Shown here: one piece after another, positions 45,497-54,026 of the stretch
Layout of the letters: each line of letters opens with the position of its first letter
How positions within the stretch are numbered: position 1 is the stretch's first letter
Source of the DNA: JBBECE01 sp964574935
GTDB taxonomy: Bacteria; Pseudomonadota; Alphaproteobacteria; Rhizobiales; Devosiaceae
Direction of reading: 5' to 3'
Length of the DNA: 64,000 bases
Assembly: GCA_964574935.1 (NCBI GenBank)
Contig: CAZNOZ010000004.1
Coordinates: 25,561-89,560 of the forward strand
Translations under genes and position numbers: made by a program
The notes under the pieces: generated by a model
Told to the model about the DNA's origin: nothing
Databases searched by the model: none
Seen by the model: only the letters and a program-made list of their open reading frames with translations

Positions 45497-46745
45497 GGTT
45501 CGGACCGTCGCTGGTGCGACGTGGCTCGATGCCCCCGCTACCCGGGCGGTGTTCGCGGCACTCGACGGCGAGGGCGGGCGGACCCGGGCGGTCGGCGGGA
45601 TCGTGCGCGACACGCTGCTGGGCATCGAACCGCCGGACATCGACATGGCCACCGAGTTCCCGCCGGAGGAAGTGACGGCGCGCGCCGAAGCGGCGGGGAT
45701 CGCCGCTCATCCCACGGGAGTCGAATTCGGCACCGTGACGCTGGTGCATTCGGGCATTCCGATCGAAGTCACGACGCTGAGAAGCGACATAGAGACTGAC
45801 GGCAGGCACGCTGTGGTGCGCTTCGGCACCGACTGGACGGAAGACGCGGCGCGGCGCGATTTCACCATCAACGCGATCTACGCCTTCGCCGACGGCACGA
45901 TCTTCGACCCGTTGGGAGGGGTTGCCGACTGCGCGGCCCGAACGGTCCGCTTTATCGGCCGGCCCGCCGACCGGATCGCCGAAGACTATCTGAGGATCCT
46001 CAGGTTCTTCCGGTTCTTCGCGGTTTACGGCTCCGGGCGGCCGGACCCCGAAGGTCTGAAGGCCTGCGCCCGGCTGAAGGACGGGCTCAAGCGGCTGTCC
46101 GCGGAACGGGTGTGGGCCGAGCTCAAGAAGCTCCTGGGCGCCGACGACCCGTCACGAGCGCTTTTGTGGATGCGCACCGCTTCGGTGCTTTCCGAGGTGC
46201 TCCCGGAGTCGGCGAAGTGGGGGATCGATGCGGTCCATCCCCTGATCGCGGCGGACGAGGCTCAGGGCCGGGCTCCCGACGCGCTGTTGCGGCTGATGGC
46301 GATCATCCCGCCGCGGGCCGAGCGGGTGGCCTCGGTCGCCGAACGGTTGCGGCTCGCGAACGCCGAGCGGGAGCGGCTCGCGCGCTGGGCGGCGAGCGAG
46401 ACGCCGGACGCCGAGACCGACGAGGGTCGCTTCGCCGAGCTGCTCTATCGTGGCGAGGCCGGCGGTATCGCTGACCGGTTGAGGCTGGCGGCTTCGGCGG
46501 CGCGGGCGGCGGGCGAGACCGACAAGGCAGGTAAATTCGACCGGCTGATTGCGGCAGCCGAGACCTACCGGCGCCCAAGATTCCCGATTCGCGGCAAGGA
46601 CCTCGTGGCCCGCGGCTACGCGCCAGGCCCCGAGCTCGGTCACCGCCTCGAGGAGCTCGAGGAGGTCTGGATCGAAAGCGGTTTCGCGCTCGGCCGCGAG
46701 GAGCTGCTGGCGCGGATCGGACCGGCTAGTCCGTCTGCTCGGTGA
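45483..46745 (+). CDS. cca: CCA-adding tRNA nucleotidyltransferase
   Basis: This 420-residue class II nucleotidyltransferase adds or repairs the 3' CCA of tRNAs. Motifs in order: VGGIVRDTLLG, DIDMATEFPPEE with the metal Asp pair, RRDFTINAIY, and EDYLRILRFFRFFAVYG. A GAGGAGG ribosome site lies inside the end of the preceding gene, six bases before the ATG. The 3' end overlaps the convergent DUF1059 gene by 20 bases. Confidence 0.94.
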   Translation: MAPRKVRTVAGATWLDAPATRAVFAALDGEGGRTRAVGGIVRDTLLGIEPPDIDMATEFPPEEVTARAEAAGIAAHPTGVEFGTVTLVHSGIPIEVTTLRSDIETDGRHAVVRFGTDWTEDAARRDFTINAIYAFADGTIFDPLGGVADCAARTVRFIGRPADRIAEDYLRILRFFRFFAVYGSGRPDPEGLKACARLKDGLKRLSAERVWAELKKLLGADDPSRALLWMRTASVLSEVLPESAKWGIDAVHPLIAADEAQGRAPDALLRLMAIIPPRAERVASVAERLRLANAERERLARWAASETPDAETDEGRFAELLYRGEAGGIADRLRLAASAARAAGETDKAGKFDRLIAAAETYRRPRFPIRGKDLVARGYAPGPELGHRLEELEEVWIESGFALGREELLARIGPASPSAR

Positions 46746-46905
46746 TCCGCTCCTTGATCCTGCCCACGGTCTGATCATTGACCGAGTCCTCGCCATGGGT
46801 GGCGCGCATGTGCTCGAGCGCCCTGCGGACGATCTCGGCCTCCTCTTCGTGGTGGGTGTGCCAGGGGCAACCCGGGACCAACGTTCCGCAGTGATATTCC
46901 TTCAT
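46726..46905 (-). CDS. DUF1059 small protein
   Basis: This 59-residue protein opens MKEYHCGTLVPGCPWHTHHEEEAEIV, the DUF1059 pattern with two Cys and clustered His that could hold a metal. It continues as a helix, ALEHMRATHGEDS. AGAGGAG lies eight bases before the ATG and fixes this start. The function of the family is unknown. The last 20 bases overlap the end of cca on the other strand. Confidence 0.82.
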   Translation of the reverse strand: MKEYHCGTLVPGCPWHTHHEEEAEIVRRALEHMRATHGEDSVNDQTVGRIKERITEQTD

Positions 46906-46990
46906 CGGTACACTCCTCTTCGCCTTCCACCCGCCATGAACACTGTAACCGGTGCGCGCCCGAATGTTGAGCGAACTCCGCCGCCGCGCC

Positions 46991-47878
46991 TCACGGCCAT
47001 TTTGCCAGCGGCGGCAGCGATGACAAGATCGCCTCGACATTGCCGCCGGTCTTCAGCCCGAACGCCGTGCCCCGATCGTAGAGCAGGTTGAATTCGGCGT
47101 AGCGTCCCCGCCGCACCAGCTGTTCGTCTCGGTCGGCCTGGGTCCACGGGGTCAGAAAGTTGCGCCGGACCAGCTCGGGATAGACGGCAAGGAACCGCCT
47201 GCCGACGTCGCGTGTAAACGCAAAATCCTCGCCCCAGTCGCCGGAATTGTGGCGGTCGAAGAAGATGCCGCCGATGCCGCGCGGCTCGCCCCTGTGGTGG
47301 AGATAGAAATACTCGTCGCACCAGGTGCGGTAGCGCTCGTAGTCGGCCGATGCATGGGCATCGCACGCGGCCCGCATGGCGGCGTGGAAATCCCTGGCGT
47401 CGGCGTCTTCCTGGGTGCGGCGACGGTCGAGCATCGGGGTGAGATCTCCGCCGCCGCCAAACCACCAGCGGGAGGTGCAGACCATCCTGGTGTTCAGGTG
47501 GGCGGTGGGGGCGTGGGGATTGTGAGGGTGAACGATCAGGGACACGCCGCTCGCCCAGAACGACCGGGATTCGTCGGTACCGGGAATCTCGGCCGCGAAT
47601 TCAGGGGAAAACTCGCCATAGACAGTCGAGACGTGAACGCCTGCCTTTTCGAACACGCGGCCGGACATGGTCGCCATCTCGCCACCGCCGCCATCGGCGC
47701 CGGTCGAATCGGCGCGCGACCAGCGCCGGCGCTCGAAACGGCCGGCGGGGCGATCGCTGCCCGGACCGGTCAGCGACCCCTCGAGGGTTTCCAGGGCGGC
47801 GCACAGATGGTCGCGCAGTTGCACGAACCAGGCGGCGGCGGCCTGCTTGTTGGCATCGATGTCGTCGGGAAGGGCCAT
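46991..47878 (-). CDS. hemF: Oxygen-dependent coproporphyrinogen III oxidase
   Basis: This 295-residue enzyme carries out aerobic decarboxylation of coproporphyrinogen III in haem synthesis. Family features: GGGGEMATMSGRVFEKAGVHVSTVYGEF, the conserved HPHNPHAPTAHLNTR, WWFGGGGDLTPM, and WCDEYFYLHHRGEPRGIGGIFFD. ATG 47878 is preferred over a GTG at 47893. It is divergent from petABC, whose cytochromes b and c1 require haem. Confidence 0.95.
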   Translation of the reverse strand: MALPDDIDANKQAAAAWFVQLRDHLCAALETLEGSLTGPGSDRPAGRFERRRWSRADSTGADGGGGEMATMSGRVFEKAGVHVSTVYGEFSPEFAAEIPGTDESRSFWASGVSLIVHPHNPHAPTAHLNTRMVCTSRWWFGGGGDLTPMLDRRRTQEDADARDFHAAMRAACDAHASADYERYRTWCDEYFYLHHRGEPRGIGGIFFDRHNSGDWGEDFAFTRDVGRRFLAVYPELVRRNFLTPWTQADRDEQLVRRGRYAEFNLLYDRGTAFGLKTGGNVEAILSSLPPLAKWP

Positions 47879-48147
47879 GTGCGGCGCGCCCACAGGTCGT
47901 TGGACCGCGGGTGTCTAGCATGGCCCGGCACCTGAAGGCGACCGTTCCCGCGAGGCGGGGCCGGGCGCGAAACGGCGGGCGCCCGGGGTGCCTTCGGCCG
48001 GGCAGGGCAGAGTGTCGCAGGGGTGCCGGGCCGCGACCAGCCGGGCTGGACAACCGCAAATGAGGGTGCAAAAAGACTGCCCGGTTTGAGGGCCGGCGCG
48101 GGCGCCGGATATGCGGCCGCAGCGATTGCACCGCAGGGGCGGGGGAA

Positions 48148-48672
48148 TTGACCACAAAAGCGGAAGCCGAGCCGACAAGGCGGGACTTTCTCTACGTTGC
48201 GACGGGCGCCGTTGGCGCCGTCGGCGTGGCGGCGGCCATATGGCCGCTGGTCGACCAGATGAACCCCTCGGCGGCGGTCAAAGCGCTGGCCTCGATCGAG
48301 CTCGATCTGTCACCGATCGAGGAAGGCGCCGAGGTGACCGTGAGCTGGCGCGGCCTGCCGGTCTTCGTGCGCCATCGCACGCCGGCGGAAATAGACGCGG
48401 CGCGCGCAACCCCGCTCGACGAGCTCAAGGACCCTCAGGCGGACGAGGCGCGGGTCAAGGAAGGCCACGCGCAATGGCTGATCCTGGTCGGCGTGTGCAC
48501 CCATCTGGGCTGCATTCCCCTCGGTTATGAGGGCGAGTACGACGGCTGGTTCTGCCCTTGCCACGGCTCGGTCTACGACACCTCCGGGCGCATTCGATTC
48601 GGGCCGGCGCCCGAGAATCTGGCGGTGCCGGACTACGAGTTCGTGTCCGATACCCTGGTCAAGATCGGCTAG
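48148..48672 (+). CDS. petA: Ubiquinol-cytochrome c reductase Rieske iron-sulfur subunit
   Basis: This 174-residue subunit has a Tat-type N-terminus (TRRDFLYVATGAVGAVG), a membrane anchor and the [2Fe-2S] ligands CTHLGC and CPCHG in the C-terminal domain. It carries electrons from ubiquinol to cytochrome c1 in the periplasm. The start is TTG at 48148, preceded by a GGGGCGGGGG purine tract three bases upstream; no ATG fits the Tat motif. petB follows after ten bases. Confidence 0.95.
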   Translation: MTTKAEAEPTRRDFLYVATGAVGAVGVAAAIWPLVDQMNPSAAVKALASIELDLSPIEEGAEVTVSWRGLPVFVRHRTPAEIDAARATPLDELKDPQADEARVKEGHAQWLILVGVCTHLGCIPLGYEGEYDGWFCPCHGSVYDTSGRIRFGPAPENLAVPDYEFVSDTLVKIG

Positions 48673-48682
48673 GGGGACGGCA

Positions 48683-49978
48683 ATGGCGACCAAGAGCACC
48701 TATTCACCTTCCAACGCCTTCACCCGGTGGGTCGACAGCCGGCTGCCGATCATCCGGTTCACCTACGACACGCTGATCGACTACCCGACCCCGAAGAACC
48801 TCAACTACTGGTGGACGATGGGGGCGATCCTGGCCGGGTTCCTCGGCATCCAGATCGTCACCGGGATCATCCTGGCGATGCACTACACGCCGAACGCCGA
48901 CCTCGCCTTCGAGTCGGTGGAACTGCTGCGCCGCGACATCAATTGGGGCCGCATCCTGCAAGGCGCGCACGCCACCGGCAGTTCGATGTTCTTCCTGGCG
49001 GTCTACATCCACATCTTCCGCGGGCTCTTCTACGGCTCCTACAAGGCGCCCCGGGAAGTGTTGTGGTTGCTCGGCGTGATCATCTTCGTGCTGATGATGG
49101 CGACGGCGTTTTTGGGGTACGTGTTGCCCTGGGGTCAGATGAGCTTCTGGGCGGCGACGGTGATCACCCAGATCTTCCAGGCCATCCCGTTGGTGGGCGA
49201 GTCGATTCTGGAATGGCTCAGGGGCGGATTCGCCGTCGGCAACCCGGCGCTCAACCGCTTCTATTCCCTGCACTATCTGTTGCCGTTCATGATCGCGGCA
49301 GTGGTCCTCCTGCACATCTGGGCGCTGCACGTGCCGGGCAACAACAATCCCACCGGCGTCGAGGTCAAATCCGGGCAGGACACGGTGCCCTTCCACCCCT
49401 ACTACACGGTCAAGGACACCTTCGCCTTCGTCGTGTTCCTGATCCCGTTCGCCTGGTTCACCTTCTTCGCCCCGGACATACTGGGCCATCCGGACAACTA
49501 CATTCCCGCCAATCCGCTGGTGACGCCGGAGCATATCGTGCCGGAGTGGTACTTCCTGCCCTTCTACGCGATGCTCCGGGCGATCAATTTCAACGTCACC
49601 ATCCCGTTCACCGACATCGTCTTGATCAATTCCAAGCTGGGCGGGGTGATCGCCTTCTTCGGTTCGATCATCGTCTTGTTCTTCGTGCCGTGGCTCGATC
49701 GCTCGCCGGTGAGATCGGGGACCTTCCGGCCGATGTTCAAGTGGTTCTTCTGGCTGTTGGTCATCGCGTTCGTGGGGCTGGGATACCTGGGCGCGCAGAA
49801 ACCCGAGGGCATCTACGTCGCCATCGCGCAGGCAGCGACGGCCTACTATTTCATCTACTTCCTGATTGTGCTGCCGGTGTTGGGGCGCATCGAGACCCCG
49901 CGCGAGCTGCCCGCCTCGATCTCCCAGAGCGTTCTGGACGCCGCCGGCGACGAAGCGCCGTCGGGCGCTGGAGCCTGA
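48683..49978 (+). CDS. petB: Cytochrome b subunit of the bc1 complex
   Basis: This 431-residue integral membrane protein has eight helices. The two haem-b ligand pairs are the His in GAHATGSS and YIHIFRG and those in LHYLLPF and LLHIWALH. The Qo-site PEWY motif (PEWYFLPFYAMLRAI) is intact. It is a full-length cytochrome b, not fused to c1 as in some alphaproteobacteria. ATG 48683 follows an AGGGGGACGG site. petC follows after three bases. Confidence 0.97.
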   Translation: MATKSTYSPSNAFTRWVDSRLPIIRFTYDTLIDYPTPKNLNYWWTMGAILAGFLGIQIVTGIILAMHYTPNADLAFESVELLRRDINWGRILQGAHATGSSMFFLAVYIHIFRGLFYGSYKAPREVLWLLGVIIFVLMMATAFLGYVLPWGQMSFWAATVITQIFQAIPLVGESILEWLRGGFAVGNPALNRFYSLHYLLPFMIAAVVLLHIWALHVPGNNNPTGVEVKSGQDTVPFHPYYTVKDTFAFVVFLIPFAWFTFFAPDILGHPDNYIPANPLVTPEHIVPEWYFLPFYAMLRAINFNVTIPFTDIVLINSKLGGVIAFFGSIIVLFFVPWLDRSPVRSGTFRPMFKWFFWLLVIAFVGLGYLGAQKPEGIYVAIAQAATAYYFIYFLIVLPVLGRIETPRELPASISQSVLDAAGDEAPSGAGA

Positions 49979-49981
49979 CGC

Positions 49982-50824
49982 ATGGCGGTGGCACCCTCGA
50001 TTTTCGCGCGCCTCGTCCCCGCCATCGCCGGGGCGCTGCTGGCGGGCGGCGCGGCGCTGGCGCAGGAGCAAGAGACGCCCGCGTTCGATCAGCAGTCCTG
50101 GACCTTCGCCGGCATCTTCGGCACCTACGACCGCAACCAGTTGCAGCGGGGCTTTCAGGTGTTCCGGCAGGTGTGCGCGAACTGCCATTCGGCGGACCTT
50201 CTGGCGTTCCGCAATCTCGCCGAGCCCGACGGGCCGGAATACTCCGAGGATCAGGTCAAGGCGCTGGCCGCGACGTTCACGATTGATGATCCCGACGCCA
50301 TCGGCGGCGATCGGCCGGCCATTCCCGCCGACCGCTGGCCCAGTCCCTGGGCGAGTTCGGCCGACGCGAGGGCCGCCAACAACGGCGTCGTGCCGCCCGA
50401 TTTCTCGGTGATCGCCAAGGCGCGGTCGGTGCCCGTCGAATTTCCGTGGTGGGTGTTCAACTACTTCACCGCCTATCAGGAGGGCGGGCCCGACTACATC
50501 TACAATCTGATGACCGGCTATCATGACCAGGCGCCGGCGGATTTCGAGTTGCGCCCGGGCCAGTACTACAACGACTTCTTCCCCTCCAAGGCGATCAACA
50601 TGCCGCCGCCGCTCAGCGACGGGGTGGTCGACTATGAGGGCGATGTGGTGCCCGAGACCGTCGGACAGTATGCAACCGACGTCTCCGCCTTCCTGATGTG
50701 GGTGGCCGAGCCGCATCTGGTGGTCCGCAAGGAGCTCGGGTTCAGGGTTTTGACCTTCCTTATCGTGCTGGCGGGGTTGATGTATTTCTCCTACCGCCGT
50801 TTGTGGCGCGACGTTCAGCACTAG
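49982..50824 (+). CDS. petC: Cytochrome c1 subunit of the bc1 complex
   Basis: This 280-residue protein has a signal peptide (FARLVPAIAGALLAGGAALA), the haem-c site CANCH at about residue 65-69, the candidate axial Met in KAINMPPPL, and a C-terminal membrane anchor (VLTFLIVLAGLMYFSYRRLW). It completes petABC. The following lipoprotein gene begins 25 bases later. Confidence 0.96.
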   Translation: MAVAPSIFARLVPAIAGALLAGGAALAQEQETPAFDQQSWTFAGIFGTYDRNQLQRGFQVFRQVCANCHSADLLAFRNLAEPDGPEYSEDQVKALAATFTIDDPDAIGGDRPAIPADRWPSPWASSADARAANNGVVPPDFSVIAKARSVPVEFPWWVFNYFTAYQEGGPDYIYNLMTGYHDQAPADFELRPGQYYNDFFPSKAINMPPPLSDGVVDYEGDVVPETVGQYATDVSAFLMWVAEPHLVVRKELGFRVLTFLIVLAGLMYFSYRRLWRDVQH

Positions 50825-50849
50825 CGCAAACGCGGCGGTCGGGGCGGCT

Positions 50850-51326
50850 GTGGTGGCCTGGCTGGTCGCCGGGTGCACGCTGACCGGTACCGGTGAGCCG
50901 GCGATTGACTCGCTGACCACCGGGGGGTTGCCGACGGCTGCCGCGGAAGGCGAGACCGCGGGCGGGGCGTGCGCGCCGGGGCAGATCGTGCTCGCCGACG
51001 GCCCGCCGGCGCCGCCCCAATCGACCGGGACCGCGGCCGAGGCACCCGACGGGAGCTGGCTGGTCACCGACAATTCCGCCGAATGCGCTTGCGCCTTGAA
51101 GTTCAGCGCGACGATCGTGGGCGGCAACCGGGTCGTGCCGGTCGGTTGCCGGCATCCGGGGCTGACGATGGCGGCACGGTTCGCGTTGGCCGGCGACGAG
51201 TTGTTGCTGTTGGCTGCCAATGGCGAAACGGTCATGTTTCGTCTGCGGGGGCTTGGCCCGGCGCATTTCGAGGGGCGAATGAACGGACGGGCGGTGGTCT
51301 TGTGGCAGCCTCGCTCCGGCGATTGA
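50850..51326 (+). CDS. AprI/Inh-domain lipoprotein (putative protease inhibitor-like)
   Basis: This protein of 158 residues begins at GTG and has a lipobox LVAGC within the first nine residues. The signal peptide is unusually short. The reading frame stays open and Ala/Val-rich just upstream of the GTG, so a longer leader with a non-standard start cannot be excluded. Residues about 65-155 (DGSWLVTDNSAECACALKFSATIVGGNR, then AGDELLLLAANGETVMFRLRG) resemble the AprI/Inh metalloprotease-inhibitor barrel. It is in the petABC direction and possibly co-transcribed. Confidence 0.68.
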   Translation: MVAWLVAGCTLTGTGEPAIDSLTTGGLPTAAAEGETAGGACAPGQIVLADGPPAPPQSTGTAAEAPDGSWLVTDNSAECACALKFSATIVGGNRVVPVGCRHPGLTMAARFALAGDELLLLAANGETVMFRLRGLGPAHFEGRMNGRAVVLWQPRSGD

Positions 51327-51347
51327 GGCTTCAGCGGGGAGACGGCG

Positions 51348-51824
51348 ATGAGCGAATTCGAGATTGTCGGATTGCCGGCGCGGCCGGTGTTCTATCTCAC
51401 CCGAAAGACCGGGCCCGGCATGCAGGCCATTGCCGCTGCCATGGGCGAGGGATTCGACAGGCTCGCCACCTTCATCGGCAGCTCGGGAATCGAGGTGGCG
51501 GGGCCGCCGATCTGCGTGTGGACGGCCCATAGCGACGCCGGGACCGAGTTCGAGCTAGCCTTTCCGACCTCCGAATCCGAAAGCGCCAAAACCGGTGCCG
51601 CCGCCGGCATCGGCTTCAAGACGCTGCCGGCGCAGCGCGCGCTCAAGGGCGTTCACAAGGGTGCCTATGGCGGGCTCGGCGGGACCTACGAAGCGATGTC
51701 GGCCCACATGAAATCGCATGAGCTCGCGGCCGGCGGGCCGATGTTCGAAGTCTACCTCAACTCGCCCGGCGAGGTCCCCGAGGCCGACCTGGTGACCGAG
51801 GTCTACATGCCGGTTGCGGGCTAG
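51348..51824 (+). CDS. GyrI-like small-molecule-binding domain protein
   Basis: This 158-residue stand-alone GyrI-like/AraC effector-binding domain has PARPVFYLTRKTGPGMQAIAAAMGEGFDRL and a duplicated beta-alpha-beta layout ending GPMFEVYLNSPGEVPEADLVTEVYMPV. The family binds or hydrolyses small hydrophobic molecules, or inhibits gyrase in E. coli. A GGGGAGACGG site precedes the ATG. Its stop shares CTAG with the convergent MaoC gene. Confidence 0.85.
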   Translation: MSEFEIVGLPARPVFYLTRKTGPGMQAIAAAMGEGFDRLATFIGSSGIEVAGPPICVWTAHSDAGTEFELAFPTSESESAKTGAAAGIGFKTLPAQRALKGVHKGAYGGLGGTYEAMSAHMKSHELAAGGPMFEVYLNSPGEVPEADLVTEVYMPVAG

Positions 51825-52369
51825 CGGCGGGGCGGCTGGCCGGCGCGACCCGACAGCCGGGCCAGGATGAGTTTCACACGGGCTGCGATCGTGGGGTGGC
51901 GCATCTTGGTGAACCCGACCACTTCGCTGAGATAGACCCTGGCGCCGTGCTGGTTGGTGGCCTGGATCTGGTTGAACAGGATCCCCCAGCCCGGCAGTGA
52001 CCGCGACGGGCGCTTGTGGGTGACGACCATCGCGTAGGTCAGGGTGTCGCCAGGTCGCACCGGCTGCTCGAAATGCACGTAGTTGATACCCGGCGAGGGG
52101 CCTGACAGGCCCGGTTCGGCGCCGAGGGACTTCAGGCGCTCGGCTTCGGAGTGCAGGGCGTCGACCAGCTTGCGGTGGCCGACGACGATGGTGTGCCAGC
52201 CCGACGCGATCAGCCCTCCGAAATGGCTCGACCGGGCCGCTTCCGGATCGGTGTGGAAATACTGCGGATCCCAGCGCTTGGCGAAGCGGACCATCTCCTC
52301 TTCGCCGAAGGTGTGTTCGCCGAGGGGATAGTCGACGCCGGTTTCGATATCCTCCCAGAAGCGGGTCAT
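51821..52369 (-). CDS. MaoC-like (R)-hydratase, second copy
   Basis: This 182-residue single hot-dog-fold hydratase has the catalytic Asp-His pair in FAKRWDPQYFHTDPEAA followed by FGGLIASGWHT. It would hydrate an enoyl-CoA or act on a related thioester. It overlaps the other MaoC gene by four bases and the convergent GyrI-like gene by CTAG. Side-by-side MaoC genes after ychF are a common Hyphomicrobiales arrangement and may encode a heterodimer. Confidence 0.9.
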   Translation of the reverse strand: MTRFWEDIETGVDYPLGEHTFGEEEMVRFAKRWDPQYFHTDPEAARSSHFGGLIASGWHTIVVGHRKLVDALHSEAERLKSLGAEPGLSGPSPGINYVHFEQPVRPGDTLTYAMVVTHKRPSRSLPGWGILFNQIQATNQHGARVYLSEVVGFTKMRHPTIAARVKLILARLSGRAGQPPRR

Positions 52370-52860
52370 CCGGCCGCTCCCAGCACGAGGGGGTGGGGGT
52401 GGCGGATCTCGACGATATTGGTCAGCGTCATCACCATCACCTCCTGGCCGCTCTGGTTGTGCATCTCGAGATGGATGGTGACCAGGCCCATATGCGGATC
52501 GGAGGCGGAGGGACGCAGCCCGGTGATCGTGGCGCCGCCGCCCAGCTCGTCGCCGGCCATCAGCGGGCGACGCCAGGCCAGCTTCTCAAATCCCAGTCCG
52601 CCCATGGCGGCGGTGTGGGAGAGCATCGAGTCGACCAGCATGCGAAGCGCCATCGCCGCGGTATGAAAGCCGCTCGCGGCCAGCCCGCCCAGCATTGAGG
52701 CCTTCGCCACTTCCTCGTCGAGATGGAACGGCAGCGGGTCGAATTCGGCCGCGAACGACTTGATTTCGTCGGCCGTCACCCGCTGCGGACCCAGCGTGAA
52801 GGTCTGGCCGACCTTCAGGTCCTCGAAATGCCAGCGGTCCTTGGTGACGGGATTGGGCAT
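52366..52860 (-). CDS. MaoC-like (R)-hydratase, first copy
   Basis: This 164-residue hot-dog-fold protein has FAAEFDPLPFHLDEEVAKASMLGGLAASGFHT, again with Asp and His in the hydratase positions. It also has LEKLAWRRPLMAGDEL-type features (GFEKLAWRRPLMAGDEL). It lies three bases after ychF on the minus strand. Together with the following MaoC it may form a two-subunit enoyl-CoA hydratase; the substrate is unknown. Confidence 0.9.
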   Translation of the reverse strand: MPNPVTKDRWHFEDLKVGQTFTLGPQRVTADEIKSFAAEFDPLPFHLDEEVAKASMLGGLAASGFHTAAMALRMLVDSMLSHTAAMGGLGFEKLAWRRPLMAGDELGGGATITGLRPSASDPHMGLVTIHLEMHNQSGQEVMVMTLTNIVEIRHPHPLVLGAAG

Positions 52861-52863
52861 TGT

Positions 52864-53961
52864 TCACACATTGAATTTGAACAAAATCACGTCGCCGTCC
52901 TTGACAACGTAGTCACGGCCTTCGTCGCGTGCCTTGCCGGCATCTCTCGCCGCGGCTTCGCCGCCCAGCGCCACATAGTCTTCATAGCCAATGGTCAGGG
53001 CCCGGATGAAGCCTTTTTCGAAGTCCGTGTGGATGACCCCGGCTGCCTGGGGCGCCTGAGCGCCGGCCGGCACGGTCCAGGCGCGGGCCTCCTTCGGTCC
53101 GGCGGTGAAGAAGGTGATGAGCCCCAACAGCTCGTATCCGGCACGGATCAGCCGGTTCAGTCCGGGCTCTTCAAGACCCATTGAGGCGAGGTAGTCGCGC
53201 TGTTCGTCGGGGTCGAGCTGGCTGAGCTCGGCCTCGATGGCGGCGGAAATGATCACCGTGCCGGCCCCGCGCGCGGCCGCGTATGCCCTGACGCGCTCGG
53301 TCACCGCGTTGCCGGCGGCCGCCGACGCCTCGTCGACATTGCACACGTAGAGCACCGGCTTGCCGGTTAGAAGCTGCAGCTGCCCGACGGCGTCGCGCCC
53401 GGCGGCGTCGGACGCGATGTCGCGAACCGGTCTGCCTTCGCTCAAAACCGCGATCGCACGCTCGACCAGCGCCAATCTCTGCCGCGCCTGCTTGTCGCCG
53501 CCGCCGGCGCGCTTCCTGAGCGCCTCCGCCCGGCGTTCCAGGCTCTCGAGATCGGCGAGCATGAGTTCTGTTTCGACGGTCTCCGCGTCGGCGACCGGAT
53601 CGATGCGGCCGGCGACATGGGCGATGTCGGGATCCTCAAAGCATCTGAGGACATGGGCGATGGCATCGACCTCGCGGATTTGGGCGAGGAACTGGTTGCC
53701 GAGCCCCTCACCGGCAGAGGCGCCGGCGACCAGTCCGGCGATGTCGACGAAGCTGAGGCGGGTCGGGGTGATGCGCGCCGAGCCGGCGATGGTGGCGATC
53801 TTCTCCAGCCGCTCGTCGCGCACCGCCACCTCGCCGATATTCGGCTCGATGGTGGTGAAGGGGAAATTGGCCGCCTGGGCGGCGGCGGTCTGCGTGAGGG
53901 CGTTGAAGAGGGTCGATTTGCCAACGTTGGGCAGCCCGACGATGCCACATTTGAAGCCCAT
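52864..53961 (-). CDS. ychF: Redox-regulated ATPase YchF (OLA1 family)
   Basis: This 365-residue Obg-family P-loop protein has GLPNVGKSTLFNALTQ at the N-terminus, the DIAGLVAGAS switch, and CNVDEA in place of the GTP-specific NKxD, which explains ATP preference. A C-terminal TGS domain (VIHTDFEKGFIRAL) is present. It binds ribosomes and affects stress responses. It follows pth at a distance of 65 bases. Confidence 0.96.
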   Translation of the reverse strand: MGFKCGIVGLPNVGKSTLFNALTQTAAAQAANFPFTTIEPNIGEVAVRDERLEKIATIAGSARITPTRLSFVDIAGLVAGASAGEGLGNQFLAQIREVDAIAHVLRCFEDPDIAHVAGRIDPVADAETVETELMLADLESLERRAEALRKRAGGGDKQARQRLALVERAIAVLSEGRPVRDIASDAAGRDAVGQLQLLTGKPVLYVCNVDEASAAAGNAVTERVRAYAAARGAGTVIISAAIEAELSQLDPDEQRDYLASMGLEEPGLNRLIRAGYELLGLITFFTAGPKEARAWTVPAGAQAPQAAGVIHTDFEKGFIRALTIGYEDYVALGGEAAARDAGKARDEGRDYVVKDGDVILFKFNV

Positions 53962-54026
53962 TCGACCGTCCGGCTCAGGCTGCGTCGTCGCGGGTGGCGC
54001 CGGCGAGGAGAGAGGCGTTCATGGCG

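Noticed and set aside
47961..47986. CCGGGCGC/GCGCCCGG inverted repeat between hemF and petA as a terminator
   Set aside because: No T-run on either side and it lies between divergent starts, where a terminator is not expected. In GC-rich DNA such 8-bp stems arise often; at most it is a leader structure.
48704..51235. Very long open frame (over 800 codons) on the minus strand across petB and petC
   Set aside because: It is antisense to clearly conserved cytochrome genes. Its composition is His/Arg/Glu-rich low complexity typical of reverse frames in GC-rich DNA, and no family is recognisable.
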